Of a stretch of DNA of 64,000 nt, positions 27,808-35,737 are shown in pieces. This stretch comes from CBDIBC01 sp965276635 (GTDB taxonomy: Bacteria; Actinomycetota; Acidimicrobiia; Acidimicrobiales; Palsa-688): assembly GCA_965276635.1 (NCBI GenBank), contig CBDIBC010000003.1, positions 124,001 to 188,000 on the forward strand, written 5' to 3'. The notes beneath the pieces are model-generated. The model saw nothing but the letters and a program-made list of their open reading frames with translations, was not told the DNA's origin and did not search any database. The position numbers and the translations under genes were made by a program. Positions within the stretch are counted from its first letter, which is position 1. Each line of letters begins with the position of its first letter.

Positions 27808-27836
27808 GTTGACATTCGCAGCACCGATGCTATATT
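27808..27836 (+). promoter_or_regulatory. Shared island promoter, copy 3
   Basis: TTGACA (27809-27814), 16-bp spacer beginning TTCGCAGCACCGA, TATATT (27831-27836). It lies only about 20-40 bp outside the IS110 element. It would drive the SnoaL-like gene and the sugar-type ABC importer downstream, since the first gene behind it (28115) is a stub. Confidence 0.75.
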
Positions 27837-27884
27837 GAAGCCCGCAGATGGCGAGGAGCCGACCTGCGGAGGGGGACCATGGAG

Positions 27885-28100
27885 ATGCAGAACGTTGTGG
27901 CGTACGATGAGGGCTCCTCTGTGCGCCGGGCGGCGATATTTTGTAGTGAGAAGTCTTCGAACTTGCGGCCGAAGCGAGATGGCGAGGCCCGTGGGGCTTC
28001 ATCGCTCGACGTGCCTTTGAGGACCGATGACACCATCGCTCGAGTAAGGCGTGACGGTCCAAGCAAGCCTCGGCTGTCGACGTGCACCTTCTCTCGGGGA
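27885..28100 (+). other. Leader homologous to that at 15.4 kb
   Basis: ATG 27885, preceded by GGAGGGGGACC, opens a frame whose first codons align with the 58-residue ORF at 15432 (h-A-x-x-E...V-x-RAA-x-I). The nucleotide similarity runs from the promoter through the leader into the amidohydrolase start. The frame here continues without the stop of copy 2. This part is probably a duplicated cassette and no longer a functional small gene. Confidence 0.4.
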
Positions 28101-28114
28101 CCAAAGGAGGGTTG

Positions 28115-28300
28115 GTGTAACTGGTTGATGTGGATCCACGAGTTATCGACACCGACTCCAAGTAATCAAAGGCCCAAACAGAATTGTGGTTGGACCGGCT
28201 CCTGCAAGTACGCTCATTAGAGCGGCGGTCGGTGCACTGGGATGAAGGTAGTGCCTGCGACGGGTGATACTTGGCCGGCAAACCCGATCCGCCGTCATAG
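28115..28300 (+). pseudogene. Amidohydrolase-2 stub (first about 60 codons, decayed)
   Basis: AAAGGAGGG precedes GTG 28115, aligned with the start of the gene at 15715, but the second codon is TAA. Downstream, shifting frames still encode VDVDPRVIDTDS, LWLDRLL, RSVHWDEGSACDG and LAGKP, matching the paralogue's first 60 residues. After about 28300 the similarity is lost. Hence a fourth copy of the promoter-linked amidohydrolase once stood here. The stretch to 28500 has no other gene. Confidence 0.7.
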
Positions 28301-28506
28301 ATACGAGACCCTAACAGTCGAGTCGGTTCGTACAGGCTTAACACCCAGATTTAGCTGTCGCCCATCCGAAGTGGCCTGCTACTCGAAGCCGACGGCCTAT
28401 GGAATCATCCTTAGGAAGGAGTTTCTGGCTTGGTTTTTGATGAAACATTCAGCAACTGCTTACCCCTTGTATTCGGCAGCTATATCTCGGAAGGAAAGTG
28501 AGTTCA

Positions 28507-28944
28507 GTGGCAGACTACAACCAGGTTATTCAACTGCTCCACCGTTGGTGCGCAGCCCACGATTCACATGATCTCGAAGCAATGAGCCAGTTAGTCACTA
28601 GCGACGTTGAAATGTTCCGTCAGACAAACCGCGAAGCGGCTCTCGATCGACTTCGCGTGTCTTATGCCAGCATGACACAGCTACGTCGCCACGTCATCAC
28701 CAATACTGTGATACTCGAAGACAGCGACGAGGAGGCTCTCACACAGTCGTACATCCTTCATTTCCTAATAAAAGACGACAAGGTATGGCTCAATTATACG
28801 GGCACCTACCGCTTCCTCTCAGTCCTTCAAAACGGTCGATGGCTTGTGCGGAGGTGGGAGGATTTCCCTGATACCACGTACAGCACCGGCGATGCGGACG
28901 ACAGGCCTGCTGCCGGTGTACTGCAGAGCACAAAGGCATTCTGA
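28507..28944 (+). CDS. SnoaL-like/NTF2-fold protein
   Basis: A 145-residue cone-fold protein of the nuclear-transport-factor-2/SnoaL superfamily. It has the usual pattern: an N-terminal helix pair (QVIQLLHRWCAAHDSHDLEAM), LVTSDVEMF, a middle helix, and antiparallel strands ending in GRWLVRRWEDFPDTTY. Such proteins act as small hydratases, isomerases or dehydratases, or as non-catalytic partners; in aromatic pathways they often accompany dioxygenases. I choose GTG 28507 because GGAAGGAAA lies at a workable distance. The GTG at 28498 overlaps that site. It probably belongs to the unit behind promoter copy 3. GC is clearly lower than in the backbone genes. The 257-bp gap after it holds nothing recognised. 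Confidence 0.75.
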   Translation: MADYNQVIQLLHRWCAAHDSHDLEAMSQLVTSDVEMFRQTNREAALDRLRVSYASMTQLRRHVITNTVILEDSDEEALTQSYILHFLIKDDKVWLNYTGTYRFLSVLQNGRWLVRRWEDFPDTTYSTGDADDRPAAGVLQSTKAF

Positions 28945-29210
28945 GGTGTGGTGGGCTGGGTGCCGTGACCGTGTCCCGCTGGTTGTTTAGGGAGCGGACC
29001 GCCGAGCCAATGCCTTTGCCTCTGACCCACAGTCTCTAGGTATCTCCGATCCTTCAATAGATGGGTTGCCGCAAGAATGTCGCGAGTCGGGTGCTTCGAC
29101 TGTGACATCCAGGCTCGGTAACGACGTCCGAATCCACGGGCGTCCGTGCGCTTGCACTCGATTGGTCCCAAGATCTGTACCTCTCCTCTACTTCAGAAAC
29201 GGTGGTTTAC

Positions 29211-30443
29211 ATGATTGGACCCCTTCACCTCCGGAATCGCCGCCTTGTGTCCCGGCAGCGCGCCGTTCTGGTTGCAGGAGCGGTCTCGCTCGTAGTGGCG
29301 GTCTCGGCGTGTGGAAGCGCTACCCCCCATCCACCCGGCGCCGGCTCGAGCGCAACGTCATCACCCACGGGATCCTCGTCAAGCAATAGCCCTGCATCGG
29401 TAGGGCTGGCATACGCTCAGAAGCGGGTTGATCAATACAAAGCGCCTGTCGCTAAGTTCCCGATCCCGGGGGGCGCGTTGGACGCTCCGAAGGTGGCGGC
29501 GCTTAAGGGCCAGACGATCCTGTTCGTCCCATTTGGCCTTATTGGTCCATTTATCTTAGAGCAACAGTCCCTGAAAGCCGCACTGTCGCACGCCGGCATC
29601 AGCATGACAACTTGCGACCCCAACTTTGCGCCGTCGGCTGCTGCGACATGCATGCTTAACGCAAAGGCGAATGGGGCTGCAGCCGTCATAACTTCAGCCA
29701 TCCCTTACGCTGTTGCGTCCAACGCTTACAACAGTCTGGCGGCCCAGCACACGTTCGTTCTCGCCACAGATGCCGGGATGTCTCAACTGCTGAATACCAG
29801 CAACATGGTCTTCCAATCCGGTCAGAGTTCACTCAACATCTTCGGGACAGTGGCCGTGGACTACGTGATTGCTGCGTCCAAGGGTAAAGCTCACGTGCTG
29901 TTTGTTGACCAAACCGACAGCCCGACCATCGTCATCGAGGCCGCCGTGATGCAGGCTGAGTTTAAGAAATACTGCCCAGGTTGCACCGTCGTCCTAGACA
30001 CTGTGACCGCGACGGACAACTTCATTGCATCCTCGGTCAGCAGTAAGCTTGTTTCCAACCCTCAGACCGATTATGTATTGGCGCAGACGGACATTCAGGT
30101 GCCTGTGATCCTGTCAGGCGTGCAAAGTGCGGGATTCACCCAGAAGGTTAAGTGCGTGACTTTAGGCGGTGCCCCGGGCGCTCTGCAGGCGGCCCAAAGC
30201 AATCAGTTCGTCATCGCTGATGTTAGCAATGACTTCACCTATTACGGGTGGACCGAGACTGATTCGTTATTGCGCCTGCTCACAGGCGCGCCAGTCGGCC
30301 CGGACCCATTACTCCCGACCCGGGCCTTCGACCAGGGAAATCTAAAAGGGGCGAACCTGAAGTCGGCGACCGCCGGTGGTAGCAGCTTGTACGGAGATAC
30401 CTCGTACCCCCAGCTATTCCTCAAGCTCTGGGGTGTGCAGTAA
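29211..30443 (+). CDS. Sugar-type ABC transporter substrate-binding lipoprotein
   Basis: A 410-residue extracytoplasmic binding protein of the periplasmic-binding-protein-I (RbsB-like) fold. A basic N-terminus and hydrophobic helix end in VVAVSAC, a lipobox with Cys as lipidation site, followed by a Ser/Thr/Pro-rich linker. QTILFVPFG (about 93-101) is the first strand of the fold and VLATDAGMS a ligand-site turn. It captures a substrate outside the membrane for the ATPase and permease encoded next. RbsB-like systems also import non-sugars, and here an aromatic or alicyclic acid is plausible from context. ATG 29211 has GGTGG five bases upstream; GTG 29202 is the alternative. Confidence 0.85.
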   Translation: MIGPLHLRNRRLVSRQRAVLVAGAVSLVVAVSACGSATPHPPGAGSSATSSPTGSSSSNSPASVGLAYAQKRVDQYKAPVAKFPIPGGALDAPKVAALKGQTILFVPFGLIGPFILEQQSLKAALSHAGISMTTCDPNFAPSAAATCMLNAKANGAAAVITSAIPYAVASNAYNSLAAQHTFVLATDAGMSQLLNTSNMVFQSGQSSLNIFGTVAVDYVIAASKGKAHVLFVDQTDSPTIVIEAAVMQAEFKKYCPGCTVVLDTVTATDNFIASSVSSKLVSNPQTDYVLAQTDIQVPVILSGVQSAGFTQKVKCVTLGGAPGALQAAQSNQFVIADVSNDFTYYGWTETDSLLRLLTGAPVGPDPLLPTRAFDQGNLKGANLKSATAGGSSLYGDTSYPQLFLKLWGVQ

Positions 30444-30566
30444 CAGAGACGGTCCTTTGACTTGTGAATGCGGCACCCAGGGACCGCTGGTCTCGCGCCG
30501 GCGAGCGCCGCACGGTCGCTGAGCCGGCAGGCAGAAAGTGAAGGGCATTAAAAGTGAAGGACATGA

Positions 30567-32096
30567 ATGGACTCCGCTAGGGTTGAAGTGCGGCACCTCT
30601 CTAAAACATTTGGTCACACGCGGGTGCTGAGTGATGTTCATATGTCAGTCGCACCGGGCGAGATTCACGCTCTCGTCGGCCAGAATGGGTCGGGGAAATC
30701 TACTCTCATCAAAGTAATCGGGGGCTATCACGCCCCGGATCGTGGAGCCGAACTCCTAGTTGATGGCGATACAGTCCACCTTCCGGTCAAGCCAGGGAGC
30801 TTGACTGCTTTGGGCATCTCGTTTGTTCACCAGAATCTCGGCCTTATAGATCATCTGTCGATTGCGGAGAATATCAGCATTGGCCAGGACGAGTATGCGG
30901 TCTGGAGTCGCTTACTCAATCGCCGCAAGGAGGCGGCCATAGCAGGCGAGGTGCTTGCCCGTCTGCACGTGCTCCTCGACCCGTCGACGCCGGTTCGGGA
31001 CCTCAACTCGGAGCAGCGAGTCAGCGTTGCGATTGCGCGCGCCCTTCGCTCCCAAATTCCCGGGAAGGGCCTGACGGTTCTCGACGAGACAACTCGCGCC
31101 CTGTCAAGAGAGGGTGCTGCTTCCTTCTATCAGACTCTCCGGCGCGCAGTACACGAGGGAGGCAGCGTGTTGGTCGTGGCGCATTCCCTGGCGGAGGTAA
31201 TGGCGGTGGCCGACCGAGTAACGGTCTTGCGCGATGGCTTGGTGGTCGGCGATGGGATGCCCACCTCCGAACTGTCAGAACAGGCAATCGCTTTCCTGAT
31301 GCTCGGCCGCAGCGTCAAGCAAATTCGTAGGCTCCCCCCGCCAGCGGATAGTCGTCCGCACGTTGTCGTAAAGAATCTAGACACCGGCCAGGGCGGGCTT
31401 CTGAACTTGGCTATCGCCAAGGGAGAAATTGTGGGTCTCACGGGTAGTACAGGGTCGGGCTGGGAACAGGTACCCTACCTGTTGTCAGGAGTCTCACGGG
31501 TCAGGATGGGTATAGTCGAGGTCGACGGTTGCGCAGTAGATTTGACTCGGGCCGACGTGCACACCCAACTTCGAGCCGGGATTGTGCTTGTCCCCGAGCG
31601 ACGTGAGCAGCAAGGACTGGCACTGGGGCTGAGCGTCGCTGAAAATGTGACCCTTCCACGACTGCGTGTTCGCGGGCGACCGTATTTGTCGGGTCTCCGC
31701 TGGCAACGCGAAGAGGCGAGCCGAGTCGTCGAGGAACTCGACGTTCGGCCGCCCGACCGACGTCTGCCGGTGGGCAAGTTGAGTGGTGGCAACCAACAGA
31801 AGGTGCTCTTCGGCAAGTGGCTCCTCGGGGCCCCTTCCGTGCTGATACTGCACGAACCTACGCAAGGAGTCGACTTGTCCGCGCGCCGCGACCTTCTAAA
31901 CGCCGTCATCTCGGCGGCTGAGTCCGGAACCTCGGTCCTTCTGGTTACTAACGACGTCAACGATCTGAGCGCAATGTGCCGACGGGTGTTAGTTGTCCAT
32001 GATGGCGCGGTGAGCGACGAGTTGGTAGCCCCCGTCGCCGATGACATCGTTGCTGCCGTCTACGACGGGATGCCGAATGTAGTGGAACACGCATGA
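30567..32096 (+). CDS. Sugar-type ABC transporter ATP-binding protein (RbsA/MglA-like)
   Basis: A 509-residue tandem ATPase. The first domain has Walker A GQNGSGKST (38-46) and Walker B LTVLDE, but its signature is degenerate (LNSEQR). The second has the canonical LSGGNQQKV signature, but its Walker A lacks the Lys (GSTGSGWEQ) and its Walker B Asp is His (VLILHEPT). Thus only one of the two composite ATP sites, built from Walker A/B of domain 1 and the signature of domain 2, can be catalytic. Asymmetry is usual in RbsA proteins, but this case is extreme. ATG 30567 has GAAGGA nearby. Its stop overlaps the permease start (ATGA). Confidence 0.9.
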   Translation: MDSARVEVRHLSKTFGHTRVLSDVHMSVAPGEIHALVGQNGSGKSTLIKVIGGYHAPDRGAELLVDGDTVHLPVKPGSLTALGISFVHQNLGLIDHLSIAENISIGQDEYAVWSRLLNRRKEAAIAGEVLARLHVLLDPSTPVRDLNSEQRVSVAIARALRSQIPGKGLTVLDETTRALSREGAASFYQTLRRAVHEGGSVLVVAHSLAEVMAVADRVTVLRDGLVVGDGMPTSELSEQAIAFLMLGRSVKQIRRLPPPADSRPHVVVKNLDTGQGGLLNLAIAKGEIVGLTGSTGSGWEQVPYLLSGVSRVRMGIVEVDGCAVDLTRADVHTQLRAGIVLVPERREQQGLALGLSVAENVTLPRLRVRGRPYLSGLRWQREEASRVVEELDVRPPDRRLPVGKLSGGNQQKVLFGKWLLGAPSVLILHEPTQGVDLSARRDLLNAVISAAESGTSVLLVTNDVNDLSAMCRRVLVVHDGAVSDELVAPVADDIVAAVYDGMPNVVEHA

Positions 32097-33397
32097 ATGA
32101 GCATAACAGCGAATCGGAGAGGACCGATGCCACGGCGATCGAACTGGCCGACGTGGAGCAACGCCTCGTAGATCTAGCCGGCCTTTTTGCCGCCGGTGAC
32201 CTGTCGGGCTCGGAATGGGTACGGGCCCGGACCGGACTCCGCAGCCGTCAAGATGGGCTCCGCGAAGCGCTTTCCCGGCAACGGGGTGACGACGCACTCG
32301 AAGCCCCCAAAGGGGAGCGTGGCATAAGAGCGGCTTGGCCTACCGTATTCACTGAAACGGGAGAATCGACAGCCGTGTCGGAGCCCGAGTTATCGGAGCC
32401 TCGGCTCAAAGCATCTGAGGGTGCACCAAAGCGGGAACGTCCCAGAGCGGGTCTCATCGAGGACGGGGTGCAGCGCTTATCCGTAATTGGGGTCTGGGGC
32501 CTGATGCTCTTGGTCTACATCGCCATCGAGCCACACAAAATGCTCCAGGTTGCTACCTTTAGGAGCATCTTCAGCTCGCAGGAACCGCTCGTTTTCCTCG
32601 GTCTCGCGGTGCTTTGCACGTTCACCGTCGGCGAATTTGATCTCTCGATAGCCTCGATCATGGGACTTAGTGCTACGCTAATCCCCGTGCTCTCGGTGAA
32701 TCACGGACTCGCTATTGGCTTAGCGTGCATTCTTGCCCTTGCTATCGGCATAGCCGCTGGCGTGGTCAACGGGTTCGTTACCGTCGTCGTTGGCGTAGAC
32801 GGCTTTATCGTTACGCTTGGGTCAGGCACCCTGCTACTAGGTGTCGCATCATGGGCGTCCAACTCCACGACAGTGTCCGGACTGAGCCGGGGATTCGGTA
32901 ACATTGCATTAAAGGACCTCTGGGGTCTACCTCTGTCCTTTTACTATGGCCTGGCCGCTTCCCTCATCTTTGCTTACATACTCTCTTTTACTCCGTTGGG
33001 CCGGCGCATGACATTTGTAGGCGCCAACCGGGAGGTGGCCCTCCTGGCTGGGGTTCGCGTAAATCGGATTCGGTTCTTATCTTATGTTATGAGCGCTCTA
33101 ATTGCAACGATAGCTGGCATTTTGTTAACCGCCGGGTTGGGCGGATTTGATTACTCAAGTTCGTCCACTTACTTGCTCCCGGCGCTGTCAGCTACGTTTA
33201 TCGGGACGGCCGTCATTCAACCGGGACGGTTCAATCCCATCGGCAGCCTCGTGGGGGTTTATTTTCTCGCCAGCGGTATTCTGGGTCTCCAACTGCTAGG
33301 CGTCGGAGGGTTCATCGAGGATGTGTTCTATGGCGGAGCGTTGATCTTAGCAGTGGCAATATCGAGTTTAGTTCGGCGGAGACGAGTGCATTCATGA
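32093..33397 (+). CDS. Sugar-type ABC transporter permease (RbsC-like) with N-terminal extension
   Basis: A 434-residue protein. Residues from about 128 form a BPD_transp_2 permease with 8-10 hydrophobic segments and the conserved GEFDLSIASIMGL near 180 and VGANREVALLAGVRVNR near 312, the ATPase-contact loop. The first 125 residues are hydrophilic and unusual for the family: a helical stretch (ELADVEQRLVDLAGLFAAGDLSGSEWVRAR) resembling the C-terminal helix of serine recombinases, then a charged linker. The ATGA overlap with the ATPase gene makes expression coupled. Together with the binding protein this forms a complete importer. The 277 bp after it (33398-33674) hold no gene. Confidence 0.88.
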   Translation: MNEHNSESERTDATAIELADVEQRLVDLAGLFAAGDLSGSEWVRARTGLRSRQDGLREALSRQRGDDALEAPKGERGIRAAWPTVFTETGESTAVSEPELSEPRLKASEGAPKRERPRAGLIEDGVQRLSVIGVWGLMLLVYIAIEPHKMLQVATFRSIFSSQEPLVFLGLAVLCTFTVGEFDLSIASIMGLSATLIPVLSVNHGLAIGLACILALAIGIAAGVVNGFVTVVVGVDGFIVTLGSGTLLLGVASWASNSTTVSGLSRGFGNIALKDLWGLPLSFYYGLAASLIFAYILSFTPLGRRMTFVGANREVALLAGVRVNRIRFLSYVMSALIATIAGILLTAGLGGFDYSSSSTYLLPALSATFIGTAVIQPGRFNPIGSLVGVYFLASGILGLQLLGVGGFIEDVFYGGALILAVAISSLVRRRRVHS

Positions 33398-33674
33398 GGC
33401 TACTATGGTGGGCGGTCCCTGCTGGGGGCCGTCCCGTAGGGAGAGCGAATGACAGCGCATGTAGCCCGTCATGGCGCTGGTAGGGTGCCTAGGTGTCCGG
33501 TGTCCTTCTCGCAGCCTGACGAAAATGCTTTGGAAAGGGAACGGAACAAGGTCCGAACTGTGGGTCATCGAGGAGGACGAGATACAGGCCAAGGCTGGGG
33601 GGGGAGGGGATAAAGCCATGGTAAGCGGGTTTCCAAGCAGAGGATCAGTATAGGATGAAAGGAGCCAAGATCCG

Positions 33675-34673
33675 GTGACGACTTCGAGTGGCAGAATAGT
33701 AGAGAGGGTCCCTGTGAAGTACATAGCGCTAGAGGAGGCGTTCGCTATCCCCGGTCTGAAGCGTCCTCCGGATCTACCTAGAAATGTCAGGGTTCCACGT
33801 AAGGGCACGGAGGAGTACTGGCGCAAGCTGGTCGACTTCACAGAGTACCGGATTCCGGAAATGGATCGACACGGTATCGATATTCAGGTGCTGTCCTTGA
33901 CGGTTCCGGGTATTCAGGCGGACGTTGATCCGTACAACGCTGTCGAGAACGCCGTATTCGCGAACGACTTCCTCGCCAAGGTCATTGCGGAGAATCCAAC
34001 GCGGTTTCGGGGGTTTGCGGCTTTACCGTTGCAAGACCCCCGAGCAGCAGTCGTCGAGCTGCGCCGGTGCGTCGAGGACCTAGGCTTTAGGGGCGCCTTG
34101 GTGAACGACCACACACAGGGCCATTACCTCGATGAACCGCATTACGACGGTTTCTGGAGCGCCCTGGAGTCAACCGGCCTCCCGCTTTACCTCCATCCTG
34201 GCTCGCTCCCGGCGGACAGTTGGAGCGTTCTGCGCGGCCGCCCGGAGCTGTACGGCGCGAACTGGAGTTGGGGCGCCGAGACGGGGGGCCACGCGCTGCG
34301 CTTGGTGTACGGTGGCGTCTTCGACCGGCACCCGGAGGCGAGGCTGATCCTGGGTCATATGGGCGAGTTCCTTCCGTTCCAACTGTCCCGGCTAGATGCC
34401 CGGTACGTCGACCTTGAACTCGATCGTCCGTTGGGGCGGATGCCCTCGGCGTATTTCGGCGAGAACATCCTGATTACGAACAGCGGTGTCGTTGCGCCAG
34501 CGGCCCTTACCGGTGCGGTGATGGCAGTGGGCGTCGACGCCGTAATGTTTTCAGTGGACTATCCTTATGGGTCGACTGCCGAAGCGATTCGCGGCTTCGA
34601 GGAGACCGAACTCAGCGACGTGGATCGGGCGAAAATTGCCTATCAGAACGCCGAGCGGATCCTAAAGCTGTAA
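33675..34673 (+). CDS. Dihydroxybenzoate decarboxylase-like amidohydrolase
   Basis: A 332-residue amidohydrolase-2 protein closest in motif to gamma-resorcylate and 2,3-dihydroxybenzoate decarboxylases. The N-terminal metal block reads IALEEAF (Glu retained; the second position is Ala, as in fungal 2,3-dihydroxybenzoate decarboxylase, rather than His). LYLHPGSL gives the barrel His, LILGHMGE the catalytic His, and FSVDYPYGS the Asp. Such enzymes remove CO2 from hydroxybenzoates without oxygen. Start GTG 33675 has AAAGGAG about ten bases upstream; GTG 33714, nearer the family's usual N-terminus, is also possible. It lies downstream of the importer, which suggests that an aromatic acid is imported. 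The alpha/beta hydrolase gene follows. Confidence 0.85.
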   Translation: MTTSSGRIVERVPVKYIALEEAFAIPGLKRPPDLPRNVRVPRKGTEEYWRKLVDFTEYRIPEMDRHGIDIQVLSLTVPGIQADVDPYNAVENAVFANDFLAKVIAENPTRFRGFAALPLQDPRAAVVELRRCVEDLGFRGALVNDHTQGHYLDEPHYDGFWSALESTGLPLYLHPGSLPADSWSVLRGRPELYGANWSWGAETGGHALRLVYGGVFDRHPEARLILGHMGEFLPFQLSRLDARYVDLELDRPLGRMPSAYFGENILITNSGVVAPAALTGAVMAVGVDAVMFSVDYPYGSTAEAIRGFEETELSDVDRAKIAYQNAERILKL

Positions 34674-34729
34674 CGCAACGATATTGGGAGCCTCAAAGTT
34701 TGAGGGCAAGCTCACAAGGGGTTGGTCGC

Positions 34730-35449
34730 ATGGCTACGTTTGTTCTTGTTCATGGCGCTGGTCATGGCGGATGGTGCTATCAGCGGGTGGCGCGGCTGCT
34801 TCGCGAAGCCGGCCACGACGCGTTCTCGCCTACTATGACGGGGCTAGGGGAAAGATCGCATCTGCTCGGCCCCGAGGTTGACCTGAACCTGCACATCCGG
34901 GACATCGCTGCGGTTCTCCACTACGAAGACGTTCACGATGTGATCCTCGTTGGTCACAGCTACGGGGGGATGGTCATAACCGGGGCCGCTGCTCGTTGCG
35001 CGGATCGGGTGGCTAAGCTGGTCTATCTCGATGCCCAGAAACCGAAGGGCGGCGAGGCCCTCGTAGATCTGTCGGGGCGAGTGTTGGCGTGGGTACGCCC
35101 GGCAGGCCGGGTGGTCGACGGACTCGAGTTGGTGTTGCTCCCATCTCCGCAAGCCGAATCGGTCTATGGCGTGAGCGATCCCGATGACCTGGCATGGATG
35201 GCGGACCGGCTGACCGGACACCCGTGGAAAACCTTCGAGCAGAAGCTGGAGCTCCCCGACGAGAACGGGTACTCGATGATTCCCCATTACCACATCGTTT
35301 GCACCTCCACCCTCGCGACTCGCGACCCCCAACTCATGGAACAGGCACGCTCCTCCGGGCGACTATGGGACATCGATACCGGCCATGACCTGATGATCAC
35401 CGAACCCCACCAGGTGACCGAAGCTCTCCTTGCAGTAGCCGAGAGCTGA
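34730..35449 (+). CDS. Alpha/beta hydrolase (methylesterase/hydroxynitrile-lyase-like)
   Basis: A 239-residue alpha/beta hydrolase. MATFVLVHGAGHGGWCY is the family's N-terminal signature, GHSYGG carries the nucleophile Ser near residue 80, and DTGHDLMITEPHQV carries the His near the C-terminus. Relatives hydrolyse small esters or cleave C-C or C-O bonds of ring-cleavage products. I take ATG 34730 rather than the upstream TTG 34700 because family similarity begins at MATFVLVHG. It is separated by 56 bases from the decarboxylase-like gene and is probably co-transcribed. A strong hairpin 45 bp after its stop may end the operon. Confidence 0.85.
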   Translation: MATFVLVHGAGHGGWCYQRVARLLREAGHDAFSPTMTGLGERSHLLGPEVDLNLHIRDIAAVLHYEDVHDVILVGHSYGGMVITGAAARCADRVAKLVYLDAQKPKGGEALVDLSGRVLAWVRPAGRVVDGLELVLLPSPQAESVYGVSDPDDLAWMADRLTGHPWKTFEQKLELPDENGYSMIPHYHIVCTSTLATRDPQLMEQARSSGRLWDIDTGHDLMITEPHQVTEALLAVAES

Positions 35450-35494
35450 CCGCGACCGTCATCGACTTGTTGTCCCGCAGTCTATTGGGGTGTG

Positions 35495-35524
35495 CCACCA
35501 GTGCGCACTCTGACGCACTGGTGG
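35495..35524 (+). terminator. Strong hairpin after the hydrolase gene
   Basis: CCACCAGTGCG (35495-35505) and CGCACTGGTGG (35514-35524) pair perfectly over 11 bp with an 8-nt loop. No U-tract follows, as is common for actinobacterial terminators. It lies 45 bp beyond the hydrolase stop. The rest of the 35450-35737 gap shows no gene. Confidence 0.5.
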
Positions 35525-35737
35525 CGGGCGACGCAATCGAGATGGCGGTGGACGTCAGGGGCCGGAGGTGGTCGGGATGATCTTTCACCCCGACCGTGGT
35601 TCGACCCTCAACCAGCGATTTCACCGCTCTGTGTGCCGTAGTATCGAGATTCTCCCAGTCGATGGGAAGAGTCGGGCCCTGTTTCGATAATGCAGCTGCG
35701 GATCGTTGTTTCTGATACTCAATGACGAGGTTAGATC

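Noticed and set aside
29098..29130. A fifth copy of the shared promoter (TGTGACATCCAGGCTCGG) before the sugar-type binding protein
   Set aside because: Only TGACAT and a few later bases match, and no -10 lies at the right distance.
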